From JAPPHA01 sp965220985 (GTDB lineage: Bacteria > Pseudomonadota > Alphaproteobacteria > Rhodobacterales > Rhodobacteraceae): DNA of 64,000 bases. The stretch is from assembly GCA_965220985.1 (NCBI GenBank), contig OZ244854.1, positions 682,001-746,000 of the forward strand. Direction: 5' to 3'. The number at the start of each line of letters is the position of its first letter. The stretch's first letter is position 1. A model generated the notes under the pieces. That model had not been told where the DNA came from, made no database searches, and saw only the letters and a list, made by a program, of their open reading frames with translations. Below are positions 45,538 to 54,697 of this stretch, piece after piece. The position numbers were made by a program, and so were the translations under genes.

Positions 45538-47061
45538 ATGAACGAACTACCACTAATCGAACCTGATCCGATCCCGACCCAGGTGTTGGAAGACCCTGAT
45601 GCCGTCATTGCTGCAGTTCAGAGAATCTACACGGAGTCCGTGCGTTTTCTCTGCCGGCATTTCGAAGACGCGATGGCGGGCGGTCAACCTGACGGGCATT
45701 ACCGCGCCTACTACCCCGAGATATCCATCACGACTGCGCGCCATTCTCGAGTGGACAGCCGTCACTCCTACGGGTTTGTCGTTGCGCCGGGAACATATGC
45801 GGCAACACTGACTCGGCCGCGTCTTTATTCGCGGTATCTCCGCGAACAGCTCTCTCTGCTGCTGCAGAATCACGGGGGACCGATTACGGTTGGCGTGTCG
45901 CGAACTCCTTTGCCTCTCCACTTCGCGCTCAACAGCTACGTGACCATTGACGACGTCAACGACATCGCCGGCAGCCTGATTTCCATGAATCACTCGGGTG
46001 ACCCCGACGCCGAAGAAGGATCTTTCACCTTACGCGATCATTTCGACGTCCCGGACCTGGCGACGATTTCCGACGAGATCATCAACAACGACGCGGATGT
46101 TGCCAGCCTTGATATCAAGCCCCTCGCACCGTTCTCGGCCGAGCGCGTCGACTATTCCTTGGCCCGGTTGTCGCATTACACCGCCACTGATCCGATCCAC
46201 TTTCAGAATCATGTCCTGTTCACGAACTACCAGTTCTATGTCGACGAGTTCATCCGCTTTGCTCGCGAGTCCCTGGGTGGGGATTCAGGCTACCGATCCC
46301 TGGTCTTGCCCGGAAACCACATCGTGACTGAGGCCGAAGACGCTGATCCGGGCGTCGAGTCCAAGTCGCGGCCTCAGATGCCGGCCTATCACCTCAAGCG
46401 AGCCGACGCCTCCGGGATCACTCTCGTCAACATTGGCATCGGACCCTCCAATGCAAAAACGGCCACCGATCACATCGCGGTATTGCGACCGCATGCGTGG
46501 TTGATGCTTGGCCACTGCGCGGGACTGAGGAGCACGCAGAGCATTGGAGATTACGTTCTGGCCCACGCCTACGTGCGCGAAGACAATGTTCTCGACGCGG
46601 ATCTTCCGGTGTGGGTGCCGATTCCGGCTTTGGCCGAAGTGCAGATTGCGCTCGAGACCGCCGTTCGAGAGATTACCGAACTGCCGGGGTACGAGATCAA
46701 ACGGATCATGCGAACCGGCACGGTCGCAACGATCAGCAATCGAAACTGGGAGCTTCGTCACGTCAGCGGTCCGATCAAGCGCCTTTCGCAATCGCGATCG
46801 ATCGCACTCGACATGGAAAGCGCAACTGTCGCGGCCAACGGTTTTCGGTTCCGGGTGCCTTACGGGACTCTTCTTTGCATTTCGGACAAGCCGCTTCACG
46901 GCGAACTGAAACTGCCCGGAATGGCAACGGCATTCTATCAGAGGCAGGTCGATCAACATCTCAAGATCGGCATCAGAGCGATGGAGATCATTCGGGAAAT
47001 GCCGCTCGAACGGCTTCACTCCCGCAAGCTCCGCAGCTTTGACGAGACTGCCTTCATGTGA
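45538..47061 (+). CDS. amn: AMP nucleosidase
   Basis: A 507-residue enzyme that splits AMP into adenine and ribose 5-phosphate. The N-terminal regulatory domain (to about residue 190) contains HYRAYYPEISITTARHSRVD. The C-terminal nucleoside-phosphorylase-like domain has VNIGIGPSNAKTATDHIAVL, WLMLGHCAGLRSTQSIGDYV, the catalytic-site SIALDMESATVAANGFRFRV and ISDKPLHGELKLPG. Full length. With adenine deaminase just upstream it gives a compact AMP-adenine-hypoxanthine route, which would lower AMP and recover purine nitrogen. Confidence 0.95.
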   Translation: MNELPLIEPDPIPTQVLEDPDAVIAAVQRIYTESVRFLCRHFEDAMAGGQPDGHYRAYYPEISITTARHSRVDSRHSYGFVVAPGTYAATLTRPRLYSRYLREQLSLLLQNHGGPITVGVSRTPLPLHFALNSYVTIDDVNDIAGSLISMNHSGDPDAEEGSFTLRDHFDVPDLATISDEIINNDADVASLDIKPLAPFSAERVDYSLARLSHYTATDPIHFQNHVLFTNYQFYVDEFIRFARESLGGDSGYRSLVLPGNHIVTEAEDADPGVESKSRPQMPAYHLKRADASGITLVNIGIGPSNAKTATDHIAVLRPHAWLMLGHCAGLRSTQSIGDYVLAHAYVREDNVLDADLPVWVPIPALAEVQIALETAVREITELPGYEIKRIMRTGTVATISNRNWELRHVSGPIKRLSQSRSIALDMESATVAANGFRFRVPYGTLLCISDKPLHGELKLPGMATAFYQRQVDQHLKIGIRAMEIIREMPLERLHSRKLRSFDETAFM

Positions 47062-47185
47062 CACTCTGAACGCTCCGGTCGTGACACTTCGAAGCGTCCC
47101 GAGTCGGAGTTCACCACCCCACCCGAGTTTGGAAGCTCAACCGAGCACAGCAGTTCTTTGCCTGCGTTCGATCAGGAAGTCAGTT

Positions 47186-48067
47186 TCACGTCATTGCCGG
47201 CGACAGCGGAGTTCGAACTGCATCGATCAGCCTGCCGTGATCTGAACGGCGGACAGAAACAGTGAGCGCAGCCGCTTTCAGCGAGTATGGCATCGCAGAT
47301 ACCAGATCTTGAAGCGGTGCCTGGTTTCGGGTCTTCCTCAAGGTCTGAACCATCTCTTTGTGCAGCATGACAGGATCGACAGGGGCGAAGAGTTCTCTCA
47401 GCAACGCATGACGCCGCGTGTTGGGAACCTGCGGCACCGGAATGTCCAGAGATTCCAGGATTTCCACTGCCTCTGCCGCACGGAGCGACTCGAGAACTGT
47501 CACCGGACAAATGCGGTCCGTACAGTCGGTTGCCTCTCGAACTGTACTGATCTGGTATCGGTTGGAAAGGCACAGCACGCCAACACATGAGGGAACACTC
47601 TTGACTATATGCGCAACATGGCTCTCGCTTGCGATGACATTGACCCTGCCGAAAACGCGATAGTAATTGTCGATCTGGGCCACGAGTCTCGCGAGCGAGT
47701 CACGCTCCGACTTGATCTCATAGACTGTTGCGGTCTCGTTCAGAATCACGAGATCGGCTTTTGACGTCCTCACCCGGAACTCGTTGAGCATTGACGCCGA
47801 GTTCAGCGAGTGTGTGCCCAACAGTACCTTGTTGATGATCGCCGAGCGGTAGACGTGCTCGTTTCGATGCCCCGCGACCCTGAGAATTTTGAATGCAGAG
47901 TCAAAGGCTTCACCGACCGTTGTATTCGGGCGGCAGGACTCGGCCAGACCGGTCTCGGTCAAGAGGCGACGGAGGTAGTCAGATCTCCCGCTCCTCGCCA
48001 TTTCACGGAACACGGACGGAGAAAAAAGACGCACAATTGCAGCGAGTTGTAAACTGGAACAGTTCAT
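47186..48067 (-). CDS. sce7726-family protein (nuclease-like)
   Basis: A 293-residue protein of the sce7726 family. The core reads FRVRTSKADLVILNETATVY then EIKSERDSLARLVAQIDNYY, which looks like a PD-(D/E)xK nuclease site: D in KADLVI, E and K in YEIKSERDS. The N-terminal third is helical (LFSPSVFREMARSGRSDYLR). The function is not established; members occur in variable regions near defence and mobile genes. The ATG at 48067 is abutted by a perfect AAGGAGGT with about one base of spacing, which is unusually tight. It is head to head with the AlbA_2 gene. Confidence 0.75.
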   Translation of the reverse strand: MNCSSLQLAAIVRLFSPSVFREMARSGRSDYLRRLLTETGLAESCRPNTTVGEAFDSAFKILRVAGHRNEHVYRSAIINKVLLGTHSLNSASMLNEFRVRTSKADLVILNETATVYEIKSERDSLARLVAQIDNYYRVFGRVNVIASESHVAHIVKSVPSCVGVLCLSNRYQISTVREATDCTDRICPVTVLESLRAAEAVEILESLDIPVPQVPNTRRHALLRELFAPVDPVMLHKEMVQTLRKTRNQAPLQDLVSAMPYSLKAAALTVSVRRSDHGRLIDAVRTPLSPAMT

Positions 48068-48247
48068 ACCTCCTTGCTACAAGGTGCGCGACCCGACGGC
48101 CAGATCGAAACACGTAATGCAATGAGGGGACGGCTCTTTTGCCGCCAGTCCATGCCTTGGAACCCTCGGCGAGCAATGTATCGTGACGTTCAACCAGCGC
48201 AGCTGCGGCAAAAGAATTCCCCAGGCTTGAAGTACGGATCCTGAGAC

Positions 48248-49462
48248 ATGACGACCCGCACCGAATTGTTGGAAATCCTGGCAAACGGAGAGGGTTCCGG
48301 TGTGGAGTTCACGGGAGACGATCTGCGCGCGGAGGACCTTGCGAAGGAACTGGTGGCTTTCTCGAACCTGGAAGGTGGCATGGTGCTGCTCGGCGTCGAG
48401 GATGACGGAACAGTCACGGGCTTGGCGCGGCAAAACCTCAAAGAGTGGGTCATGAGAACATGCCGCGAAAAGATCCGGCCAGCAATCGTTCCGTTCTTCG
48501 ACATGTTTCGCGGATTCAACGACACCAACGATGTTGCCATCGTACGCGTGACCCGTGGTTACGGCATGCATGCGCTGTGGCACGACAACACCAACCGATA
48601 CCTGATGCGTGTTGGCACGCAGAGCCGGGAAGCAAGCCAAGAAGAACTTGGGTGCCTGTTTCAGCGAAGGGGTTCGATGCGGACTGAACTGCAGCCTGTA
48701 TCGGGCGCGACGCTCGCGAACCTCGACCGGAATCGCCTGCGAAACTATTTCGGTGGAATCCGCCAGCAGGACGTTCCCGCCGACGATGACGAACAAGGGT
48801 GGCAATCTCTTCTCGTGAACACCCAGATCATGGCCGAGGAAGGTGTAACCGTCGGTGGCATGTTGTTGTTTGGCAAGACGCCGAACCATTTTCTGCCGCA
48901 TGCTGGGATAGACGCTGTTGCATATGCCGGAACGGAAAGAGACGATGGCGCAAGGGAGCGTGCAACGCTTCGCGGACCCATGACGCCCCTCCTGGGCCAA
49001 GGCGGCAACATCATCGAAAACGGCCTTGTCGAACAGGCCATGGAGTTCGTGCAACGCTACACAGGCGTGGTCGTCGAGGAGCAAGGCAATCGACGGTCGG
49101 GGCGTCCAGTCTATCCCTCCGTTACGCTTCGCGAAGGCATCGTCAACGCTCTCATTCACCGCGACTACATGCTCACGAGCACGAACATCGAACTGGCGAT
49201 TTTCAGCGACAGGCTGGAGATCGTCTCGCCTGGCCGGCTGCCGAACGGCATGACCCTTGATCGCATGCGCGCGGGTACGCGCAGTTCACGAAACCAATTG
49301 TTGAATGACGTGATGCGTGATTACCGGTGCCCCGAACGCATGAGGATGGGAGTTCCCCGCAATATCATCGGAGGCATGTATGAACATAGTGGCACCGAAC
49401 CCGATCTGGTCGAAGAATACGAACGGTTCATCGTTCGGTTGCTCGCACGCGCCCCGGAATAG
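48248..49462 (+). CDS. AlbA_2/Schlafen-domain ATP-binding protein
   Basis: A 404-residue protein. Residues 1 to about 130 form an AlbA_2 (Schlafen-like) putative nucleic-acid-binding domain: GEGSGVEFTGDDLRAEDLAK, VAFSNLEGGMVLLGVEDDG and the TNRYLMRVGTQSREAS segment. The C-terminal half resembles the HATPase-like region of RecG-annotated proteins, with YPSVTLREGIVNALIHRDYM and IFSDRLEIVSPGRLPNGMT. Such proteins are often annotated as transcriptional regulators or defence ATPases. It is divergent from the sce7726 gene; the two may form one accessory unit. Confidence 0.82.
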   Translation: MTTRTELLEILANGEGSGVEFTGDDLRAEDLAKELVAFSNLEGGMVLLGVEDDGTVTGLARQNLKEWVMRTCREKIRPAIVPFFDMFRGFNDTNDVAIVRVTRGYGMHALWHDNTNRYLMRVGTQSREASQEELGCLFQRRGSMRTELQPVSGATLANLDRNRLRNYFGGIRQQDVPADDDEQGWQSLLVNTQIMAEEGVTVGGMLLFGKTPNHFLPHAGIDAVAYAGTERDDGARERATLRGPMTPLLGQGGNIIENGLVEQAMEFVQRYTGVVVEEQGNRRSGRPVYPSVTLREGIVNALIHRDYMLTSTNIELAIFSDRLEIVSPGRLPNGMTLDRMRAGTRSSRNQLLNDVMRDYRCPERMRMGVPRNIIGGMYEHSGTEPDLVEEYERFIVRLLARAPE

Positions 49463-49638
49463 TCGTCGGCATTCTTGGCATGACAGGAGAACTGTCGCGT
49501 AAATGCCCGGCCAAAATTCAGCGGGCGTGAAAACGTCATGTTCTGCAATCGGACGGCAATGGAGCCATTCGAAATCGACAGTGCCGGGGACACGGGCAAT
49601 TCCCTTGGTTCGCCGAGGTTCACGGCAATCCGGAAGGG

Positions 49639-51462
49639 TTAGATCATTGGATCCTGCGGGACAATCACGTCCTTGTCGGGTCTTGCCGCGAACAGGCGTT
49701 TCACATCCGCCGCCCGACGCATGAGGGTGCGACGCTGGACAAGGTGGCCCTTGTCATTGATCTCCCCTTCCGCTGCATTTGCCGGGTCTGTCTGGATCAC
49801 CGCGCGCCTGACCGCCATCGAACTTCCAGGCCAGCGAATGTTATGTTCTGCCAAGGCCTTCGAAAAAACCCGCCGCAACTCGTCCATGTCGAGACTCATG
49901 GCATGCTCCGAGGGGAACAGCTGCACTCCGATGTAGGGCTTGGATTCGCCCGCGATCGCGACATCGGCCAGGAACGGCGAACAAGCGGACAGAATCATTT
50001 GTCGGAGCGCTCCGACCTTGACCCGTGTTCCGTTCGTGAGCTTGAAGTCCTCGGCCAGCCGTCCGTCAAAGACCATGCCAGTTTCCGGAAGATCGGCGCG
50101 CAACGCGGCCACAGTGTCGCCGGTCATCAGGAAACCTTGATCGTCGAGCGGCATTGGCCGTTGGCCGTCCAATCCCACGTATCCAGGTGAGACATGCGGA
50201 CCGCGCACGCGCAGTTCCAGACGGCCATCAGTATCGACAAGACGCAATTCGGTACTGGGCAAGGGGATGCCGATCTCACCAGGACTCGCCGGCCGCTCGT
50301 GACCGAGGCAGATGGTCGATCCGGATTCCGTCGAGCCGTATCCGGATGCCAAGCGAAGCGGCGTTGCATCCTGCGATCGATTGTCGCCCTTCGGTTCCGG
50401 AATGAGCCTGTTCAACCTGGTCCAGGTCTCCCCATCCATCCCCGCGCCCGCAAAGAAGATCAGTTGAAGTCGTCCAAGAAACGCTCGCAGCAGGTCCGGC
50501 CGCTCTTCGAAATGGTCCAAGAGAAGCGAAATGCCGAAAGGGACATCGGTGTGGACCGTGGGCTGAAGTTGCGCGATCTGGTCGACGATCTCAGCCATGT
50601 CATGCTGGCGCGGCGCGGGACGGATGAAATAGGATCCGCCGTTCCAGACCATCTTGAAGAAGTTGTCGAGTCCGCCGAAGACATGATGCCAAGGCAGCCA
50701 ATCCGCCATCACCGGTCTGGCCTCGCTCAGAAAAGGCCAATGGGCCGCGACTCGCGACTGGACCGCAGAAATCATCCCGCGCGTGATCATGACACCCTTG
50801 GGCAGGCCCGTGGAGCCGGACGTGAAATATATCGCTGCCAAATCGTCCGGCTGATGATCTGGCCACACCGGTTGAGATTCAGTTGCCTCCGGCACCTCGG
50901 CGAGCACGTCGTCCAGGCTGACGATTTCGACGGCCTCGCCGTCTTCCTCAAATTCGGAACTCTCGCCGGATCCCGTCAGCACCAGTTCGGGTTTGCAGAT
51001 GCGCAGCATGGCGGCAATCTTCTTGCGACCTAGGTCGGAGTCCAGGTTTGCCTGTGCGACCGGAACATGAACCATGCCGGCCCGGAGACATGCCAGCTTG
51101 AAGATCGCGAGGCTGCAACTGGCATCCGCAATGGTTCCGATCACGGCGCCCTGTCCGAGCCCACGTGCCATCAGGGTCCGAGCGAGCGCATCCGCCCTGC
51201 GACGGGCTTCGCCATAGCTCACGGGTTCGCCTGCATTTGGCAGTTGGCTGACAAAACAGTGATCCGGTGACGCATCGGCCCATCGGTCGAACCGGTCCAT
51301 GACGTCCTGATTTTGGTTCGGAGCAGGCCGAAGATTTCGCAAGAGCATGTCGCCCGATGGCTGTTCGCTGCGCTCCAGTTCGAACCGGGCGAAATCGTGC
51401 TCAGGTGTGGTGGGCACGGACTTGTAGACAAAGCGACGAGCGAACTGGTTCGAATTCATCAT
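49639..51462 (-). CDS. Feruloyl-CoA synthase-like acyl-CoA ligase
   Basis: A 607-residue member of the AMP-forming acyl-CoA synthetase family, closest in layout to feruloyl-CoA synthases: a long N-terminal lead (FARFELERSEQPSGDMLLRN), the P-loop YFTSGSTGLPKGVMIT, LPWHHVFGGLDNFFKMVWNG, the aspartate-containing GYGSTESGSTICLGHE, and FLMTGDTVAALRADLPETG with the adenylate-binding Asp. The C-terminal Lys region is diverged (GEINDKGHLVQRR). It would activate a carboxylic acid with ATP and CoA. It lies directly downstream of the GntR gene and opposite an ABC transporter plus enoyl-CoA hydratase. Confidence 0.85.
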   Translation of the reverse strand: MMNSNQFARRFVYKSVPTTPEHDFARFELERSEQPSGDMLLRNLRPAPNQNQDVMDRFDRWADASPDHCFVSQLPNAGEPVSYGEARRRADALARTLMARGLGQGAVIGTIADASCSLAIFKLACLRAGMVHVPVAQANLDSDLGRKKIAAMLRICKPELVLTGSGESSEFEEDGEAVEIVSLDDVLAEVPEATESQPVWPDHQPDDLAAIYFTSGSTGLPKGVMITRGMISAVQSRVAAHWPFLSEARPVMADWLPWHHVFGGLDNFFKMVWNGGSYFIRPAPRQHDMAEIVDQIAQLQPTVHTDVPFGISLLLDHFEERPDLLRAFLGRLQLIFFAGAGMDGETWTRLNRLIPEPKGDNRSQDATPLRLASGYGSTESGSTICLGHERPASPGEIGIPLPSTELRLVDTDGRLELRVRGPHVSPGYVGLDGQRPMPLDDQGFLMTGDTVAALRADLPETGMVFDGRLAEDFKLTNGTRVKVGALRQMILSACSPFLADVAIAGESKPYIGVQLFPSEHAMSLDMDELRRVFSKALAEHNIRWPGSSMAVRRAVIQTDPANAAEGEINDKGHLVQRRTLMRRAADVKRLFAARPDKDVIVPQDPMI

Positions 51463-51466
51463 TCGA

Positions 51467-52240
51467 TCACCTCGGTCTCGACAATCGTTCGAATCCCACG
51501 GCGGTGATCAAGCCGAGGTCCGTTCTCGAATTTCTGAAACACTCGAAATAGAGGCTCATTCTTTCATCGACGGCATGCGCCTGGCGTGCCCGGATGGCCG
51601 ATACGAGGTGGCGACCATTCTCGGCAATCGCCTGCCGATTCTCAAAGGAAAAAACCCTGCCACGCGTGGCTGCCGCAAAGGCTCGCGATGTGAAGTGATT
51701 CAGAAGTTTCAGTAACGGATTGCCGCCGGCAGAGGCAATCAGCCGCAAGAACTGCACTTCTGATGCGCGAAACAGATCGTTCGGCAGGCTGCTGTCCCCC
51801 ATCTTGATGATGGCCTGCTCGATCTGAATCATGTCCATGTCCGAACGCCGTTGAGCGGCGAGCCGGCAGCAGGCAACGCTGATCGCCTGGTGTGCCTCCA
51901 GCACGTCGATGTCGCTGACAAGACCCGACATGACAAGCCAGTCAATCGCGCTGCCAACGATCCGACCGGTGTTCTCGACGCTTGGACGCCCCACGAAGTA
52001 GCCACCGCGCGGGCCGCGCTTGGAAGATACCAGGCCTTCTGACACAAGCTGACGGAGGGCACCGCGCACGGTGGACAGGGACGCATCGAAGGATGCAGCG
52101 ATCTTGCGCTCCGCCGGCAACCGCTCTTCCGGTTCATAGCGACCCGACAGGATATCCAGGCGAAGCCTCCTCGCAATGCGGTCGGCCAAGGTCCGCGTGG
52201 ATACCGTCGGTTCGATGTCTGCGTCCATTGCGTCTCTCAA
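51467..52240 (-). CDS. GntR/FadR-family regulator
   Basis: A 257-residue regulator. The N-terminal winged helix has RLRLDILSGRYEPEERLPAE and SLSTVRGALRQLVSEGLV, typical of GntR; the all-helical C-terminal FCD-type domain follows with RASEVQFLRLIASAGGNPLL and a His-containing SAIRARQAHAVDERMSLYF. It starts 282 bp from the divergent ABC operon and ends 5 bp before the CoA ligase, so it probably controls both arms through the AT-rich gap. Confidence 0.9.
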   Translation of the reverse strand: MRDAMDADIEPTVSTRTLADRIARRLRLDILSGRYEPEERLPAERKIAASFDASLSTVRGALRQLVSEGLVSSKRGPRGGYFVGRPSVENTGRIVGSAIDWLVMSGLVSDIDVLEAHQAISVACCRLAAQRRSDMDMIQIEQAIIKMGDSSLPNDLFRASEVQFLRLIASAGGNPLLKLLNHFTSRAFAAATRGRVFSFENRQAIAENGRHLVSAIRARQAHAVDERMSLYFECFRNSRTDLGLITAVGFERLSRPR

Positions 52241-52522
52241 GAAGTGGTCGACAGGCTCAATCGTCTCAAGCGTTTCTGTTTGCTCTATCCTCGGATCATC
52301 ATGAAAGCAAGTTTTTTGGGCGTTTTAGCACAATTAATTTAGATCAATTAAACAAATTTAGTATATTGTCGCGCATCAACCGAAAATTTCGGCGAATTTC
52401 GTTGACTCGATACATGTGCCTTCCTAACGTCAGCGAGTAGCCGTCACCTCGGTGGTTGGCCGTTTCGAGTCACGCCCGATGGCGGATGCAACGTGCCTGC
52501 AATTCACAGAGGAGATCTCGCC
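52241..52522. promoter_or_regulatory. Divergent control region, GntR-ligase / ABC operon
   Basis: A markedly AT-rich core lies at about 52305-52370 in otherwise GC-rich DNA, with related TAATTTAG and AAATTTAG repeats (52335-52361) in the same orientation. This is a likely promoter/operator zone for both directions. Individual -10 and -35 boxes cannot be assigned with confidence. Confidence 0.4.
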
Positions 52523-53560
52523 ATGATCCTTGACCGAAGAACTTTCATTCAAACAGCCGTCGGTTCGGCCGCTGCTCTCGGGATTGGAGCCACTGCCGCA
52601 CGAGCAGCGGGGTCGCTGGTGGTGCCATCCTACGGTGGACGTTGGGAACGGTTCTGGGCGGAACAGCTGCTCCCCGCCTTCAACGACGCCACCGGCATCG
52701 ACACGCAGCACGATGTCGGGTCGGGCGTGAACTTCGTGGCCAACCTGAGGGCCGCAGGAGACAACCCGCCCTACAGCATCTTCATGGGCAACGAAAACAT
52801 CACGACAATGCTCCGCCTCGAGGGGTTCTTCGAACCGTTCGACGCGAACAAGCTGTCAAATCTGCCCGATGTCTACGACAATCTCGTCAATCCCGGTCTG
52901 AACGGCGTGCGCGGTCTGATCTCTCCGATCGGACTGGGTTACCGAACCGATCTTGTCAAAACCCCGCCCGAGCGCTGGACCGACCTCTGGGACAATCCCG
53001 AGTTCGAAGGCAAGATCGCACTTTACCAGATCGGCAACACGGCAGCCGTCTTGTTCCTCTTGCTGACGGCCCAGCTCTACGGCGGATCCGAAGACCAGAT
53101 CGACCTTGCCTTCGACAAGGTCAAGGAACTCCTGCCGTTCGAGCAGGTCTCGTGGTCAGGGGCCGCCGCCGCGGCCCTCGTGCGTGGTGATGCCATCGTC
53201 GCGCCGGTCGACTGGGGCGAGGTCGTCGCTCTGCAACGGGACGGCGCTCCGGTGGACATGGTCGTGCCTGCCGAAGGGGTGATCGCGTTCGAGCAATCCT
53301 TCAACTTGATTGCGAATGGTCCGGACAAGGACGAGGCGCACGCCTATCTCAACTACGTTCTCGACGCAGATACGCAGGCGGCATTCTCGTCTGCAATCTG
53401 GACGTCGCCGAGCAACAGGCTGACGGTTCTGTCCGACGAACTGAAGTCCGAGATTCCAATCCGGGGCGAGGACATGCGTGACATCATCAGCTTCGATTGG
53501 GAGGCCTACACGCCTCGCATCGCTGAAGTTGCTGATCGGTGGAACCGGGAAATGGTGTAA
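52523..53560 (+). CDS. ABC transporter substrate-binding protein (PotD/PotF type)
   Basis: A 345-residue periplasmic binding protein. The N-terminus LDRRTFIQTAVGSAAALGIG is a twin-arginine-like signal with a clear hydrophobic segment, suggesting export in folded form. The mature part starts GSLVVPSYGGRWERFWAEQL and continues as a type 2 binding fold (GVRGLISPIGLGYRTDLVKT, WTDLWDNPEFEGKIAL, AYLNYVLDADTQAAFSSAIW). This is the spermidine/putrescine class. GAGGAG precedes ATG 52523. It is followed by a strong hairpin and then the ATPase and two permeases. Confidence 0.9.
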   Translation: MILDRRTFIQTAVGSAAALGIGATAARAAGSLVVPSYGGRWERFWAEQLLPAFNDATGIDTQHDVGSGVNFVANLRAAGDNPPYSIFMGNENITTMLRLEGFFEPFDANKLSNLPDVYDNLVNPGLNGVRGLISPIGLGYRTDLVKTPPERWTDLWDNPEFEGKIALYQIGNTAAVLFLLLTAQLYGGSEDQIDLAFDKVKELLPFEQVSWSGAAAAALVRGDAIVAPVDWGEVVALQRDGAPVDMVVPAEGVIAFEQSFNLIANGPDKDEAHAYLNYVLDADTQAAFSSAIWTSPSNRLTVLSDELKSEIPIRGEDMRDIISFDWEAYTPRIAEVADRWNREMV

Positions 53561-53574
53561 TATACATCAAGTCA

Positions 53575-53602
53575 ACCGGCGACGGACTATTCCGTCGCCG
53601 GT
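53575..53602 (+). terminator. Intercistronic hairpin after the ABC binding-protein gene
   Basis: A perfect 12-bp inverted repeat, ACCGGCGACGGA / TCCGTCGCCGGT with a CTAT loop, sits 14 bp after the binding-protein stop and 36 bp before the ATPase start. No T-run follows. It probably protects the upstream mRNA or partly terminates, giving more binding protein than membrane components. Confidence 0.8.
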
Positions 53603-53638
53603 CAATCAACAAGAAACCTTCCCGGAGGATTTGAGGCA

Positions 53639-54697
53639 GTGTCGGAACTCCACGTCAAGGCGGTGCGGAAACGTTTTGGAAATGTGGAGGTTTTGAAAGG
53701 AATTGACCTGACCGTGGCCAATGGCGAATTCGTGTCGCTGCTTGGCCCGTCGGGTTGCGGCAAGACCACCACCTTGCGCTGCATTGCCGGGTTCGAGTTT
53801 CCGTCCAGTGGGCAAATCCTGTTCGATGGCGTGGACCTCACGGAAACCGCGCCGGAGAAGCGCGACATCGGCATGGTGTTCCAGTCCTACGCGTTGTTCC
53901 CGCATCTCACGGTCCAGGAAAACCTGGCCTTCGGCCTTGAAATGCGACACATCCCGGAGACTGATCGTGACCGCCGCATCGCCGATGTCCTGAACATGGT
54001 TCAGCTGGTCGGATACGAGGAGCGGTTTCCAAGAGAACTCTCCGGCGGCCAGCAACAGCGCGTGGCGCTCGCGCGGGCGCTCGTGATCGAGCCATCCGTT
54101 CTGTTGCTGGACGAACCGCTCGCCAATCTCGACGCGGGACTCCGCGACGACATGCGTTTCTTCATCCGCGATCTGCAGCAGCGTGTCGGCATCACCGCGG
54201 TCTACGTCACCCACGATCAGTCGGAAGCGATCGTCATGTCCGACCGCATCGTCGTCATGTTCGATGGCGAAATCGCGCAGGTCGGCCCCCCGAAGGAAAT
54301 CCATGACCGGCCCGCGTCAAAACGGGTGGCAGAGTTCGTCGGCAAATCGAATTTCCTGGAGGGAAAGGTCAAAAGCTGCGGAACGGACGGCGACGTCTTG
54401 CTGGCGACGGAAATTGGTCCGGTTCAGGCGACAGCGCCCGCGACAATCGCCGCAGGGGAAGAGGTCGAATGCCTCTTGCGGCCGGAAAGCATCCGGACCG
54501 GCGCCCTGGACGATCTCGAAAACCGGTTTTCGGCGCGGATCGAAAGTGTCGTCTATCTTGGAAACGCCGTGTCCGTGCATCTGACGATTGGCGGTGCGCA
54601 TCGGATCCTCGCCATGCTGCCAGCAGATTTTGTCGCGGCGCCTGGCGACGAGGTTCGCATCGGGTTTTCTGCCGCAAACGCCTGGTGTCTGCCATGA
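53639..54697 (+). CDS. ABC transporter ATP-binding protein (PotA type)
   Basis: A 352-residue ATPase with Walker A GPSGCGKTTTL, Q-loop QSYALFPHLTVQENLAFGL, signature LSGGQQQRVALARAL, Walker B VLLLDEPLANLD and H-loop TAVYVTHDQSEA. The C-terminal part is a TOBE domain, as in PotA and FbpC. Start is GTG 53639 with GGAGG about ten bases upstream. Its stop overlaps the first permease (ATGA). Confidence 0.94.
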   Translation: MSELHVKAVRKRFGNVEVLKGIDLTVANGEFVSLLGPSGCGKTTTLRCIAGFEFPSSGQILFDGVDLTETAPEKRDIGMVFQSYALFPHLTVQENLAFGLEMRHIPETDRDRRIADVLNMVQLVGYEERFPRELSGGQQQRVALARALVIEPSVLLLDEPLANLDAGLRDDMRFFIRDLQQRVGITAVYVTHDQSEAIVMSDRIVVMFDGEIAQVGPPKEIHDRPASKRVAEFVGKSNFLEGKVKSCGTDGDVLLATEIGPVQATAPATIAAGEEVECLLRPESIRTGALDDLENRFSARIESVVYLGNAVSVHLTIGGAHRILAMLPADFVAAPGDEVRIGFSAANAWCLP

